Below are positions 45,577-55,007 of a stretch of 64,000 nucleotides of DNA, one piece after another. This DNA is from Sodalis ligni (lineage in GTDB: Bacteria; Pseudomonadota; Gammaproteobacteria; Enterobacterales; Enterobacteriaceae), in NCBI RefSeq assembly GCF_016865525.2, contig NZ_CP075169.1:6379695-6443694 (forward strand), in the 5' to 3' direction. A program made the position numbers and the translations under genes. Under the pieces are notes generated by a model that was given only the letters and a program-made list of their open reading frames with translations, had not been told where the DNA came from and ran no database searches. Each line of letters starts with the position of its first letter. Position 1 is the stretch's first letter.

Positions 45577-45650
45577 ACTCGTATGGGGCTGTTTGCGTTC
45601 GTCCAAAAGCGGCAAGACGCCGCACCGCTGACAGACAGGCATTGTGCACA

Positions 45651-46037
45651 TCAATCCAGCGGGGGGACCGCGCCTTCCGCCAGCGTCTTAAGCAGACGCG
45701 CGCGGCGGCGCTCAAGATCGGCTATCTGACGTTCTATTGAAAGTAACCGCTTGCGCTGAACCTCGGTGGTTTCGGCGCACGAGCTCGCGCCTTCGATCAT
45801 CAGCATGCAGTCGGGGAAAGCGCGAATTTCCGCCAGGGTGAAACCGGTGGCAATCATGCGCTGGATTTGTTTGACCTGCGCAACCGCAGCCCGCGGAAAT
45901 GCCCGATAGCCGTTACCGGTGCGATAAGACGTAAGCAGTCCGTGTTCGTCGTAGTAACGGATTGAGCGCACGCTGGCGCCGGTCTCGCGGGCCAGCGTGC
46001 CGATGGTCAGCGGAACCTGAGGGATATTATCGTTCAT
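45651..46037 (-). CDS. MerR-family regulator
   Basis: 128 aa. The MerR winged helix TIGTLARETGASVRSIRYYDEHGLL is followed by YRAFPRAAVAQVKQIQRMIATGFTLAEIRAF and a dimerisation coiled coil (VQRKRLLSIERQIADLERRRARL). A Cys pair (CMLMIEGASSC) in the C-terminal part could sense thiols or metal. It is divergent from the alpha/beta hydrolase genes; a MerR-type promoter lies between. It has a near-identical dyad partner in front of the second hydrolase, so it likely regulates both. Confidence 0.88.
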   Translation of the reverse strand: MNDNIPQVPLTIGTLARETGASVRSIRYYDEHGLLTSYRTGNGYRAFPRAAVAQVKQIQRMIATGFTLAEIRAFPDCMLMIEGASSCAETTEVQRKRLLSIERQIADLERRRARLLKTLAEGAVPPLD

Positions 46038-46062
46038 GGGAAAATGATAGCACTTTTTCTCC

Positions 46063-46093
46063 TTGACCCTAACACTAATGTGAGGGTTGACAC
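46063..46093 (+). promoter_or_regulatory. MerR-type promoter in front of hydrolase 1
   Basis: TTGACC (46063-46068) is followed by the dyad ACCCT-N12-AGGGT (46066-46087) in an elongated spacer of about 19 bp and a weak -10 region TGACAC. This is the geometry used by MerR regulators. Confidence 0.7.
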
Positions 46094-46126
46094 TGTCGGC
46101 AATCTTCCTACAGTGGGTTTATTTCC

Positions 46127-47035
46127 ATGCTGAAAATCATGTTTTGCCATGCCCGGCACGCGGTGTTATTCACCGTCTTTTTGTTTATCTCATCACCGTT
46201 CGCGCTGGCCGCTACCAAAAGCTACACCACAATCTCGCCCGATGGCGTCACCATAGCCGTTCAAGAATCAGGAAACCCGGACGGTGCTCCTGTTATATTC
46301 ATTCACGGGCTGCTGGGCAGTCATCTGAACTGGGACACCCAGGTTAACAGCCCGGAACTCCAGCGGTATCGTCTCATTACTTATGACATGCGGGGTCACG
46401 GCCTATCCGGCAAGCCAACGGACGCCGAAGCTTACACCGATGGGAAACGCTGGGCGGACGATCTCGCCTCGGTCATCAGCACATCCCATGCCCGCAAACC
46501 TGTTCTTGTCGGCTGGTCGCTGGGGGGCGTGGTTATCACAAACTATCTGGCCAAGTTCGGCGATAGCCTTATTTCCGGCGCGGTGTATGTAGACGGCGTG
46601 ATAGAACTCACGCCGGAACAGCTAGTGCCGCATCCTGAAGTCTATCGAAACCTGAATTCAGCGGATTTAAAGACCCACCTGGATGCCGTACGTGATTTCC
46701 TGAGCCTGTGCTTTCATACCCAGCCCGACACGACCACCTTCGAACGCCTGCTGGCTAATGCGTCAGTGGCATCCTGGGATATGCAGCGCGCCGTTCAGTC
46801 AATATCGGTGGATGCCTCTCAGGGGTTAGGTAAGGCCCGCGTACCGCTGCTGTTCATCTACGGCGGTCGCGATGCGCTGGTTAAGGCGAAACCCACTATT
46901 TCCCGGGCGGTGCAACTGAATCCAAGAATAAGGAGCAAGCTATACGCAAATTCCGGCCACGCCCCGTTTATTGAAGAGCCGGAGCGGTTTAATCGCGATC
47001 TCTCCTCATTTATCGATGCTACCGCGTTGCATTGA
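46127..47035 (+). CDS. Secreted alpha/beta hydrolase 1
   Basis: 302 aa. The signal peptide covers about residues 1-29 (ending FALAAT). The hydrolase core has oxyanion motif FIHGLLGSHLNWD, nucleophile Ser131 in VGWSLGGVVITNYL, an acid in YGGRDALVKAKP and His in ANSGHAPFIEEP. It resembles epoxide-hydrolase/esterase members of the family and would act in the periplasm or outside. The next gene is a paralogue of the same length. Confidence 0.85.
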   Translation: MLKIMFCHARHAVLFTVFLFISSPFALAATKSYTTISPDGVTIAVQESGNPDGAPVIFIHGLLGSHLNWDTQVNSPELQRYRLITYDMRGHGLSGKPTDAEAYTDGKRWADDLASVISTSHARKPVLVGWSLGGVVITNYLAKFGDSLISGAVYVDGVIELTPEQLVPHPEVYRNLNSADLKTHLDAVRDFLSLCFHTQPDTTTFERLLANASVASWDMQRAVQSISVDASQGLGKARVPLLFIYGGRDALVKAKPTISRAVQLNPRIRSKLYANSGHAPFIEEPERFNRDLSSFIDATALH

Positions 47036-47186
47036 GCGTTTTCGGCAGAGGGACATATAGGCCGGATGGCGGCCGTCATTATCCAATGGGGGTTGCTTTC
47101 ACGATTAAACAGCGATAGCGGTGATCACTCCCGCGGCGGGGTGGGTTTGGGTGCATTTCTTGCTTAAAGGGTGCCAAATTAGACGA

Positions 47187-47217
47187 TTGACCCTGACCTC
47201 GGCTTAAGGGTAACTGT
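47187..47217 (+). promoter_or_regulatory. Second MerR-type promoter in front of hydrolase 2
   Basis: TTGACC (47187-47192) with the same dyad ACCCT-N12-AGGGT (47190-47211) as at 46063. The distance between half sites is identical (17 bases from start to start). The sequences between differ, so this is conserved regulation rather than a simple recent copy. Confidence 0.68.
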
Positions 47218-47251
47218 GTAATCTCTTATTCGTAAATGAGAGTACCTTAAA

Positions 47252-48160
47252 ATGGTTAAAATTAACCTCAGTCGCATCCTGTCAGTAATGGCGGTTATCG
47301 TTGCGTTGTTCTTTGGGACGTCCTTTGCTTTCGCGCAGCCCAAGAACTATACGGTCACTTCTTCCGACGGCGTTGTCATCGCTGTTCAGGAATCAGGAAA
47401 CCCTAACGGTATCCCTGTGGTATTGATTCACGGACTGCTCGGCAGTCATCTGGATTGGGCGGGGCAGGTTGACAGCGCCCAGCTCGCACGTTATCGCCTG
47501 ATTACCTACGATCTGCGCGGCCACGGCCTGTCCGGCAAACCCACGGCTGCCATTGCCTATACCGATGGATATCGCTGGGCTGACGATCTTGCCGCCGTCA
47601 TCAACGGGGCGCACGCCCGCAAACCGGTATTGGTGGGGTGGTCCCTAGGCGGTATTACCCTCTCCAACTACTTGGCGAAGTATGGCGACGGTAATATTTC
47701 CAGCGTGATGTATGTGGATGGCGTGATAGAACTGACCGCCGATCTGATTACACCTCATCCCGATGTCTACGCGAACCTGGTTTCACCCGATCTCCTGACA
47801 CACCTCAATGCCATACGTGATTTCCTGAACCTGTGTTTTTATACCAGGCCTCCTCAGTCCACGTTTGAGCTGTTGTATGCCAGTGCCGCCATGGCCTCCT
47901 GGGATATGCAGGATAATATATTTTCAGTATCCGTCTTTGCCGTTCAAGGGTTAGGTAAAACCAAGGTGCCGGTATTGCTGCTCTTTGGCGCGAAAGACGC
48001 CCTGGTGCAGCCTAACCCGACCATCGCCAGGGCGAAAGCCATTAATCCCGCCGTTAAAAGCAAATTATATGCAAATTCCGGTCACTCGCCTTTTATCGAA
48101 GAAACGGTGCGGTTTAACGGCGATCTTTCGGCTTTCATCAGAGCTACCGCATCTCACTGA
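47252..48160 (+). CDS. Secreted alpha/beta hydrolase 2 (paralogue)
   Basis: 302 aa, the same length as hydrolase 1 and closely similar along its whole length (IAVQESGNPNG, LIHGLLGSHLDW, nucleophile Ser131 in VGWSLGGITLSNYL, His in ANSGHSPFIEET). The signal peptide ends near FAFAQP. It has its own promoter and MerR-like site, so the pair arose by duplication of gene and promoter. Divergence is large enough for different substrates. No obvious pathway genes are adjacent. Confidence 0.85.
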   Translation: MVKINLSRILSVMAVIVALFFGTSFAFAQPKNYTVTSSDGVVIAVQESGNPNGIPVVLIHGLLGSHLDWAGQVDSAQLARYRLITYDLRGHGLSGKPTAAIAYTDGYRWADDLAAVINGAHARKPVLVGWSLGGITLSNYLAKYGDGNISSVMYVDGVIELTADLITPHPDVYANLVSPDLLTHLNAIRDFLNLCFYTRPPQSTFELLYASAAMASWDMQDNIFSVSVFAVQGLGKTKVPVLLLFGAKDALVQPNPTIARAKAINPAVKSKLYANSGHSPFIEETVRFNGDLSAFIRATASH

Positions 48161-48429
48161 GGGTGTTCCCTCCCGGCCGGCAAAACCCCTGACGCTACAG
48201 ATTTTCTTAATCTCTCATCCGCAGGCGTGAAAAGGTGCTGTTATCTGCAGCGGCCAGGGGTATTGGCCCGATATAATGGTGGGTCGGCCATTTATTATTC
48301 AAAACGTCCTATGCTTACTATAAGATTATCAATTATTACTGATATGAATCTGCTCGTGCATTGCTTGTCTGTCTCATCGATGTTAAGGAATGCTAAAGAT
48401 GTTTTTACATAGACGTTGGCGAAAACTCG

Positions 48430-48711
48430 ATGGTTCCTAAGCGCTTGAAGTCAGCACGGATAAGGGCAAATCTTACTCAGGTGGAGTTGGGTATTCTGGC
48501 GGGTATTGAGGAAGCAACGGCATATTCCCGCATGTCACATTATGAAAATGGCACTCACCGTCCTTCTTTTGAAATCGTCTGCGCATTTGCTCGCGTTTTA
48601 GATTTACCCGAAGCCTATTTTTATACCGTTGATGACAAACTTGCCGAGGCGGTACTTGAATTGTATCTGGAACATAAGGCGAATAAGCCGCGTGGGAAAA
48701 AACCGTTGTGA
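48430..48711 (+). CDS. XRE-family DNA-binding protein
   Basis: 93 aa. The N-terminal XRE helix-turn-helix reads LKSARIRANLTQVELGILAGIEEATAYSRMSHYENG, followed by a short helical tail (DLPEAYFYTVDDKLAEAVLELYLEH). The tail pattern LPxAYFYTxDDxLAE is shared with the XRE protein at 57895, so they belong to one subfamily. Function is probably transcriptional repression; no target is evident. Confidence 0.75.
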   Translation: MVPKRLKSARIRANLTQVELGILAGIEEATAYSRMSHYENGTHRPSFEIVCAFARVLDLPEAYFYTVDDKLAEAVLELYLEHKANKPRGKKPL

Positions 48712-48741
48712 TCCGCGCTATGGTCGGCAATTATCCTTTTT

Positions 48742-49656
48742 TTATTTAAGAGAGTACTGTTGATATTCGCGAATAAAATCGATAAAGGCGCGCAGCGGCG
48801 TCGGCACCAGCCGTCTGTCGGGGTAATAAAGATAAGGGCCGGGAAAATCTTTCCACCAGGGTTCCAGTATGGGCTCCAGCGCGCCGCTGGCGAAGTGGGG
48901 TCTGAGCCACTCCTCAAACAGCTGGATGATCCCGATTCCCGCCATTGCCGTTTCCACCGCCAAATCAACCCCCGCGCCTATATTGACGATAAGCGGCCCT
49001 GACGGTTTTAGCTTGACAACCTCGCCGTTTTTTTCAAATTCCCATTCCGGCAAGACGCCGCTGGCAAACTTGCCGCGAAGGCAAGCGTGGCGCAGCAGCT
49101 CTCGCGGATGTTCCGGCCGGCCCCTGCGGTCAAGGTAGCTGGGCGATGCGGCAATGGCGTAACGCTGCCTGCGGGGACCGATGGGCACGGCAATCATATC
49201 CTGTTCCAGATTCTCGTCGTAACGTATCCCTGCGTCGCTTCCGGCGCTGAAAATATCGATCACGTTGCTTTCCGCCGTGATCTCCAGCTGTATGTCAGGA
49301 TACCTGGCCAAGAACGCGGGAACGATGCCTGGCAGCACCAGGCGCGCCGCGCTGACGGGCACGTTCAGCCGCAATGTGCCGGCGGGGGTTTTACGAAATC
49401 CGTTAACCGCATCAAGGGCTGATTCCACTTCGCTCATGGCGGGCAGCAGCCGTTGCAAAAGGATTTCCCCGGCCTCCGTCAGGACAACGGTGCGGGTGGT
49501 TCGATGGAATAATCGTACCCCCAATTGCTGCTCGGCGCGCCGGACGGCATCGCTAAGGCGCGATGGATTGCTGCTGGTGGCCCGTGCCGCCTCCCGAAAG
49601 CCACCCGCTTTGGCAACGGCGATGACCGCATTCAACAGTCCGAGATCGATTTGCAT
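48742..49656 (-). CDS. LysR-family regulator
   Basis: 304 aa. Helix-turn-helix LGLLNAVIAVAKAGGFREAARATSSNPSRLSDAVRRAEQQL, then a standard effector domain, with the terminal FIDFIREYQQYSLK. Divergent from the pyridoxal reductase gene at 49753, with 96 bp between starts, so it may regulate it. LysR proteins with this type of tail are often next to aldo-keto reductases. Confidence 0.88.
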   Translation of the reverse strand: MQIDLGLLNAVIAVAKAGGFREAARATSSNPSRLSDAVRRAEQQLGVRLFHRTTRTVVLTEAGEILLQRLLPAMSEVESALDAVNGFRKTPAGTLRLNVPVSAARLVLPGIVPAFLARYPDIQLEITAESNVIDIFSAGSDAGIRYDENLEQDMIAVPIGPRRQRYAIAASPSYLDRRGRPEHPRELLRHACLRGKFASGVLPEWEFEKNGEVVKLKPSGPLIVNIGAGVDLAVETAMAGIGIIQLFEEWLRPHFASGALEPILEPWWKDFPGPYLYYPDRRLVPTPLRAFIDFIREYQQYSLK

Positions 49657-49752
49657 TGTCCAGATTTCCGTACAGCCTGTTTCAACTTAACGGTATAGTC
49701 GCACAGGCATTTACCCCATACAATAAGTCACACATTGCAGAGGAGAGACATT

Positions 49753-50610
49753 ATGGGAAGCCGCAACACATCCGGTAGTTATCAGCTTGGCCATCGTCAG
49801 GTCAAACGTATTGGCTACGGGGCGATGCAACTGGCGGGGCCGGGCGTATTTGGCCCGCCCAAAGATCCCGCTATATGCCTGCGTGTTCTCCAGGAAGCGG
49901 TTGCCGCCGGCGTAGACCATATCGATACATCCGACTTCTACGGACCGCACATCACCAATAAACTTATCAAAGAAGCGCTGCATCCCTACGCTGACGATCT
50001 TTGCATTGTCACCAAGGTGGGCGCACGCAGGGATGAGAAGGGCGCTTGGCTTCCGGCCTTCTCGCCGGCGGAACTCATCAAGGCGGTGGAAGACAACCTG
50101 CGTCATCTAGGGCTAGATGTGCTTGATGTCGTCAATCTGCGCAGCATGTATGGTGAGCATCATCCTGAAGACGGCCCCCTTGAAGCCCAACTGACGGCCT
50201 TGGCCGACTTAAAGGAACGAGGTCTGATCCGGCATATCGGTCTGAGTCATGTGACGTCCGCGCAAATAGCTGGCGCCCAAAAAATTACCCCCATCGCCTG
50301 CGTGCAGAATCTTTATAATCTGGCTTTACGTGATGACGATAGCCTAATCGATGAGCTTGCCGCTCAAGGTATCCCCTTTGTGCCGTTTTTCCCGCTGGGC
50401 GGTTTTTCACCTCTTCAATCCGAGGTGCTTAACGATGTCGCGCGCAAATTGGACGCCACACCCATGCAAGTGGCCCTGGCCTGGCTGTTGCAGCGCTCGC
50501 CGAATATTTTGCTGATTCCCGGTACGTCATCTCTCACGCATTTGAGAGAAAACCTGGCGGCGGCCGACGTGCGGCTGTCACCGGAAGATATTAGCTTGCT
50601 GGAGCAATAG
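49753..50610 (+). CDS. ydbC: Aldo/keto reductase YdbC, pyridoxal reductase
   Basis: 285 aa. The protein follows E. coli YdbC/PdxI closely: RIGYGAMQLAGPGVFGPPKD, HIDTSDFYGPHITNKLI with catalytic Asp and Tyr, IVTKVGARRDEKGAWLPAFS with Lys, and PMQVALAWLLQRSPNILLIP near the end. It reduces pyridoxal to pyridoxine with NADPH. ATG 49753 is used because GAGGAGAG precedes it. It ends 83 bp before the convergent gcd gene. Confidence 0.9.
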   Translation: MGSRNTSGSYQLGHRQVKRIGYGAMQLAGPGVFGPPKDPAICLRVLQEAVAAGVDHIDTSDFYGPHITNKLIKEALHPYADDLCIVTKVGARRDEKGAWLPAFSPAELIKAVEDNLRHLGLDVLDVVNLRSMYGEHHPEDGPLEAQLTALADLKERGLIRHIGLSHVTSAQIAGAQKITPIACVQNLYNLALRDDDSLIDELAAQGIPFVPFFPLGGFSPLQSEVLNDVARKLDATPMQVALAWLLQRSPNILLIPGTSSLTHLRENLAAADVRLSPEDISLLEQ

Positions 50611-50648
50611 GGCGGGCAAAGGTAAACGAAGCGTTGTCTTTAGATAAG

Positions 50649-50679
50649 GCACGGACGGCAGCCAAAGTACCGTCCGTGC
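50649..50679. terminator. Perfect hairpin between convergent ydbC and gcd
   Basis: GCACGGACGG and CCGTCCGTGC form a 10-bp stem with an 11-base loop between the two converging genes. It is GC-rich and can act in both directions, although no long T run is present. Confidence 0.75.
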
Positions 50680-50692
50680 AGGTAAGCGCAGC

Positions 50693-53092
50693 TTATTTCT
50701 GTTCAGGCAACGCGTAGGCGATAACGTAATCCCCTTCCGGGGTCATCATCCCGTGATGGCCGCCGGCCATGATGATGACAAATTGCCGCCCGTTGACCTC
50801 ATAGGTCATCGGCGTCGCTTGGCCCCCCGCAGGCAGCTGGTCCTTCCACAGCGTTTTGCCCGTATGCACATCGATGGCGCGCAGGTAGTCGTCCGTGGTG
50901 GCGCCGACAAAGGCCAAACCACTGGTGGTGGTCAATACCCCGCCATTGTTCGGCAATCCTATCTGGAATGGCAACATGGAATGCAAACCCCACGGGCCAT
51001 TGCGCTCGGCGGTACCCAGCGGGCGATCCCAGAGGGTTTTACCGCTGGCAAGGTCAATCCCCTTGATCATGCCGAACGGCGGCTGTTTGCAAATAACGCC
51101 GATATTGGAGACCCAGCCGGTGTTCACGTCCTGACCGTAAGGCAAACCGGCCTGCGGACGGTTACGTCCCGGCGGCGGATTTTTGTAGCGTGGATCCCCC
51201 AGCCAGAACACGTTCATGGCATCGTCAACGGCGCGCGGCACCAGCTTGGAGTAGCTGGGAAGGTCATTGTAGTTTTCAATAATCAGCCCATTGTGCACAT
51301 CCACCGAAACGCTGCCCCAATCGGAGCCGCCGTTATTTCCCGGATATTCAATCCAGGGTTTATCAGCGGTGGGGGCGGTAAAGATGCCGTGGTAACTGGC
51401 CGCACGGTACTGGATCCGGCAGACCAGTTGGTCAATGGGCGATATGCCCCACATCATTTTCTCGGTCAGGTCAGGCTTCTGGGTGCGGCTGTAAAGCGAA
51501 CGTTTTTGCACCGGCGCCCGTTCGGCCGGTTCTACGCCGCCCTGGGGCACTTTTTGTTCCTCTACCTGGTGCAGAGGCTGCCCCGTACGCCTGTCCAGTA
51601 CCCACAGGTCCCCCTGCTTGGTGGTGACGATCAATGCCGGAACATTGCCTTTATCGGTGGGAAAGTCCACCAGGCTGGGCTGTGCCGGCGTATCGTAATC
51701 CCAAACATCATTCTTGACGAATTGATAGACCCAGCGCGGTTTACCGGTGGCGACGTCCAGCGCGGTAATCCCCGAGTCATATTTTCTCTCCTCATCATTA
51801 CGGGTGGAGCTGTAATAGTCGCCCGCGGAACTTGCCATCGGCAGATAAACCAGGCCGAGTTTTTCATCCCCCACCGCCGTGGACCACATATTCGGCGTAC
51901 CCAAAGAATAGGTATTGCCGGCGGCGGGAAGGGTGGTGATATCCGGTTGTTCCATATCCCAGGCGAAGCGCAGTTGACCGGTAACGGCGTCATAACCGCG
52001 TACTACGCCGGAAGGAGCGGACCTCAGTTGGCCATCCATCACCTGCTGCCCCGCCACCACCACGCCGCGAACGATGGTGGGCGCCGAGGTCTCGGAGACA
52101 ATGCTTGGCGGCCATTTGCCCAGGCCTTGCATCAAATCAACGAAGCCGTGCGAGCCAAAATCCTCACAGGCCTGGCCGGTTTGAGCATCTACCGCCACCA
52201 GTTTAGCGTCCATGGTGCCGGCGATAATGCGCGTAGAACAGGCTTGCCCTGGTTGCGCTTGCGGATTGGCATAATACGCCACGCCGCGACAGGCCGAGTT
52301 AGGCGCGGAAGATTCCGGCGGGGTTTTGGGATCAAACATCCACTTTTGTTTCCCAGTCGCCGCGTCCACGGCAAACACCTTATGGCGGATAGTACAGCCA
52401 TACACCGTATCGCCGATTTTAATCGGTGTCAGTTCATTACCGTAGTTTGCCATGTGCGGCTCACCCGTCCGATATACCCAAGCGCGCTGTAAACCGCTGA
52501 CATTACCGGGGGTGATTTGCGATAAGGCTGAGAAACGCTGTGCGCCATAACCCCCGCCATAGGTCGGCCAGTCCTGGGAGGCGGGCGCGGTGACATCGTC
52601 AAAATAATTGCCCGGCTTGGTGGTGACGGCCGCGACCGGATAGGGTTTTTGCGCCATAGGCACGGCGATGCCCAATCCCACCACGGTTACCACCAGTAAG
52701 GCGATACCATAGGGACGATAGCCCTTTTCTCCATTGGCGCGTCGTGCCGGCATCAACAGCACGGCAAAGATCAAAAAAAGCAGCGGCAAATCAAGACGGG
52801 GCACCAAGGCCCAGCCGTTGAGTCCTGATTCCCAAAGCGACCAGATTAGGGTGGCGATGAAACTGGTTGCATACAGATAAAGACCGGCGCCGCGTCTAAA
52901 TAGCGTCAGTAATCCGGCAATCACCCATACCAGGCCGATGGTAAGGTAATAAGGACTGCCATGTAGCCTAAGGAGTTTGAAACCGAGCACAGCGAGGATA
53001 GCGCCGGCGATGATGAGCACTATCCCAAATACCACCATGCCAAAATATCTTAGGCGCGAATGTTTTACACTTCCTTCATTTGACGAATTCAT
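50693..53092 (-). CDS. gcd: Membrane-bound PQQ-dependent glucose dehydrogenase Gcd
   Basis: 799 aa, like E. coli Gcd (796). The N-terminal 150 residues hold five membrane helices (YFGMVVFGIVLIIAGAILAV and four more). The C-terminal part is the eight-bladed PQQ propeller, with CTIRHKVFAVDAATGKQKW, YDAVTGQLRFAWDM, ALDVATGKPRWVYQFVKNDVWDYD and the final GRQFVIIMAGGHHGM. It oxidises glucose to gluconolactone in the periplasm and passes electrons to ubiquinone. PQQ biosynthesis genes are not in the window. It is intact, even though nearby genes are decayed. Confidence 0.93.
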   Translation of the reverse strand: MNSSNEGSVKHSRLRYFGMVVFGIVLIIAGAILAVLGFKLLRLHGSPYYLTIGLVWVIAGLLTLFRRGAGLYLYATSFIATLIWSLWESGLNGWALVPRLDLPLLFLIFAVLLMPARRANGEKGYRPYGIALLVVTVVGLGIAVPMAQKPYPVAAVTTKPGNYFDDVTAPASQDWPTYGGGYGAQRFSALSQITPGNVSGLQRAWVYRTGEPHMANYGNELTPIKIGDTVYGCTIRHKVFAVDAATGKQKWMFDPKTPPESSAPNSACRGVAYYANPQAQPGQACSTRIIAGTMDAKLVAVDAQTGQACEDFGSHGFVDLMQGLGKWPPSIVSETSAPTIVRGVVVAGQQVMDGQLRSAPSGVVRGYDAVTGQLRFAWDMEQPDITTLPAAGNTYSLGTPNMWSTAVGDEKLGLVYLPMASSAGDYYSSTRNDEERKYDSGITALDVATGKPRWVYQFVKNDVWDYDTPAQPSLVDFPTDKGNVPALIVTTKQGDLWVLDRRTGQPLHQVEEQKVPQGGVEPAERAPVQKRSLYSRTQKPDLTEKMMWGISPIDQLVCRIQYRAASYHGIFTAPTADKPWIEYPGNNGGSDWGSVSVDVHNGLIIENYNDLPSYSKLVPRAVDDAMNVFWLGDPRYKNPPPGRNRPQAGLPYGQDVNTGWVSNIGVICKQPPFGMIKGIDLASGKTLWDRPLGTAERNGPWGLHSMLPFQIGLPNNGGVLTTTSGLAFVGATTDDYLRAIDVHTGKTLWKDQLPAGGQATPMTYEVNGRQFVIIMAGGHHGMMTPEGDYVIAYALPEQK

Positions 53093-53604
53093 GGGTAAAC
53101 TCAGTTTGGATTGAATGCGATGGTGTGTTCAGCTGATATTCACATAAGCGAGATTTTTCGCAGAGAAGGTCCAGCCAGCTACCGCTATTGTTAATGAGTA
53201 TTTAACAAAATGCGTGACGGATTTTAATAAAACCATTTTCAATCTAGGTATTGCGGTTCCGGCTGTCAAGCATGCTAAAGATCATTTGATTGAATAACCT
53301 CATGTTTTGTAGAGGCTATGGTTGCAACAATACGATTTCCCTCAAGTTTAAAGAGAATGCCTCTTGTTAAATTATTGTGATAAAATATTACATTGCTGAA
53401 GTTATGATGGCGGAGACCGATGGGCTGGCTGCTGCAATCTTGATCAATGGTGTTCCAGAGCTGGAAAAGTGAATTATTGTCGCTGTGTAGACCTTGTGCC
53501 CGTACAGGTTGCTAAAAAAACCGTTGTCCACAATCCGATATGTGTCTTAGCGGGTCAGATTTTTTAGTTCAGCGTTCATCAGTCCGTCAAGTTCTGCTTG
53601 AACT
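53093..53604. other. Gene-free region upstream of gcd
   Basis: The first 150 bases hold the gcd promoter. The rest has no credible reading frame and looks like decayed DNA of unknown origin; short phrases are reminiscent of transposase ends but none could be matched. Confidence 0.45.
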
Positions 53605-53740
53605 CAATGCGGTGGCCAAATATTGATATCCCTTGCCCTGATATGCTTTTGCACAAATTCCAGCAGCGCGACTTTACGATGAGTTTTGATTTTGTCGCTC
53701 GGTATAACGATCCCATCCATCAGGGGAAACCCGTGTTTTT
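53605..53740 (-). pseudogene. Fragment of an rpn (YhgA-like) nuclease gene
   Basis: Nearly the same sequence as 54421-54550 inside the intact rpn gene. On the minus strand it reads [23 protein letters not shown], the central segment of the protein, with flanking sequence lost. Differences are few (for example TTTGCACAAATTCC compared with TTTGTACAAAATCC), so the copy is fairly recent. Only about 45 codons remain. Confidence 0.8.
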
Positions 53741-54114
53741 TTTACGCCATGATCTAAAGCGAGTCATGAAGATTTTTTTAGGGGATATATTTGCCGTTAG
53801 GAAATCATTAAGCTCTTCATATTTTAAGTTGCAGGTGCGTTGGTAATACTCGGCTCATCCATGAGCCTCGCTCCTTCGGGCCCGACCAACGATGTGCTTA
53901 CTTATATTTTTATCAAACTCGGGAGTCCATTTCTTTTCGATGATAAAGCAATTTAATAGCTCAATATTAAATTGATTAAATAATATATGCTAACTCAATT
54001 TCGATAATGAGCAAATCTTATATTCCTTACACTTTGCGACCGAAAAAGCATTCACCTACAAACTTCCCCACCGAGAAGCTTGATCCATTGAAGCGTCGTT
54101 GTTTGGCCCTTGAT
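53741..54114. other. Gene-free region between rpn fragment and rpn
   Basis: No gene. GGCTCA-TCCA-TGAGCC (about 53852-53867) forms a small hairpin. The final part (about 54045-54100) resembles the sequence downstream of the truncated rpn copy at 57130-57175 (ACAAACTTCCCCACCGAGAAGC compared with a related run), so the duplication included the 3-prime flank. Confidence 0.45.
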
Positions 54115-54996
54115 TTACGCTGCTGGCTCCATCAGGGCATCAAGTTCATTAGAGCTCAATCCGGTGGCACGTTCTATCGTGGCGCGATCTAAACCCATGA
54201 ATAATAAATTAAGAGCGATTTCTCGGGTTTGCTCGCTCCGTCCTTCAAGTTTCAGGTTTTCTGCAAGAGTCATCATTTCCTCCCTGTAACGTGGCGTATT
54301 TTCCATAAGAATACGTAAAAGGGTTTCTAAGTCAAGATTATTTCCCTCCTGCGTAAGATAGCTCAAAAGCGATTTCACCTGCTCTTTGCTGGGATTTTCA
54401 AATTTCAGCAAAAAGACAATATCCGGTAGCCAAACATTAATATCCCTTGCCCTGATATGCTTTTGTACAAAATCCAGCAGCGCGACTTTACGATGGGTTT
54501 TGATTTCATTGTCTGGGATAACCGTTATATCTACTAGGGGAAACGCTTGGCAATACAGCATTTGTGCCACGTCTGGGTTGTGGAAGCAGTCCAGCCAAAG
54601 GGTGCTGTACGGGTAGGGACTTTGTCTACCATGGTAAAACAACAACGGTATCACCAGCGGCAGTTTTTTATGACCTTGCTCAAGGTGGTGATGCATTGCC
54701 GCTATGCTGTAGCGCAGCAGCCGAAACGCCATCATCTCGTCCGCGCTGGACTGGTGTTCAATCAGGCAATAGACATAACCTTCTCCCTCCGAGGTGTGCA
54801 TGCTGTAGAGCATGTCGGAGTACCGGGTGCTAAAGTTATTTTCGACAAAGGAGCCGGAACTAATGGCCAGCGTGCCAAAGTCGCATATTTCCCGCAAAGC
54901 TGGCGGCAGGTGTATTTGCAGGAAATCATTGACGACGCTGGCATCGCTAAAGAATTTCTTGAACAACGAATCATGAGGTATAGGGATAGTTTTCAT
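54115..54996 (-). CDS. Rpn-family recombination-promoting nuclease (YhgA-like)
   Basis: 293 aa from ATG 54996. The start MKTIPIPHDSLFKKFFSD and following LPPALREICDFGTL are diagnostic of the family. The PD-(D/E)XK nuclease residues are seen in RYSDMLYS and VYCLIEHQSSAD. The second half has [20 protein letters not shown], then a tail TIERATGLSSNELDALMEPAA. In E. coli RpnA promotes RecA-independent recombination and cuts DNA. A frame from 55059 would add 21 residues upstream and lacks an RBS. It is the only complete copy of three in this zone. Confidence 0.87.
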   Translation of the reverse strand: MKTIPIPHDSLFKKFFSDASVVNDFLQIHLPPALREICDFGTLAISSGSFVENNFSTRYSDMLYSMHTSEGEGYVYCLIEHQSSADEMMAFRLLRYSIAAMHHHLEQGHKKLPLVIPLLFYHGRQSPYPYSTLWLDCFHNPDVAQMLYCQAFPLVDITVIPDNEIKTHRKVALLDFVQKHIRARDINVWLPDIVFLLKFENPSKEQVKSLLSYLTQEGNNLDLETLLRILMENTPRYREEMMTLAENLKLEGRSEQTREIALNLLFMGLDRATIERATGLSSNELDALMEPAA

Positions 54997-55007
54997 CGGT
55001 TCACTGT

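Noticed and set aside
50753..52492. 579-aa open frame on the plus strand opposite gcd
   Set aside because: It is a shadow of the GC-rich gcd gene on the minus strand. It has no family features and no RBS, and gcd itself shows all propeller repeats.
53598..53846. 82-aa plus-strand frame
   Set aside because: It lies opposite the rpn fragment and has no independent features.
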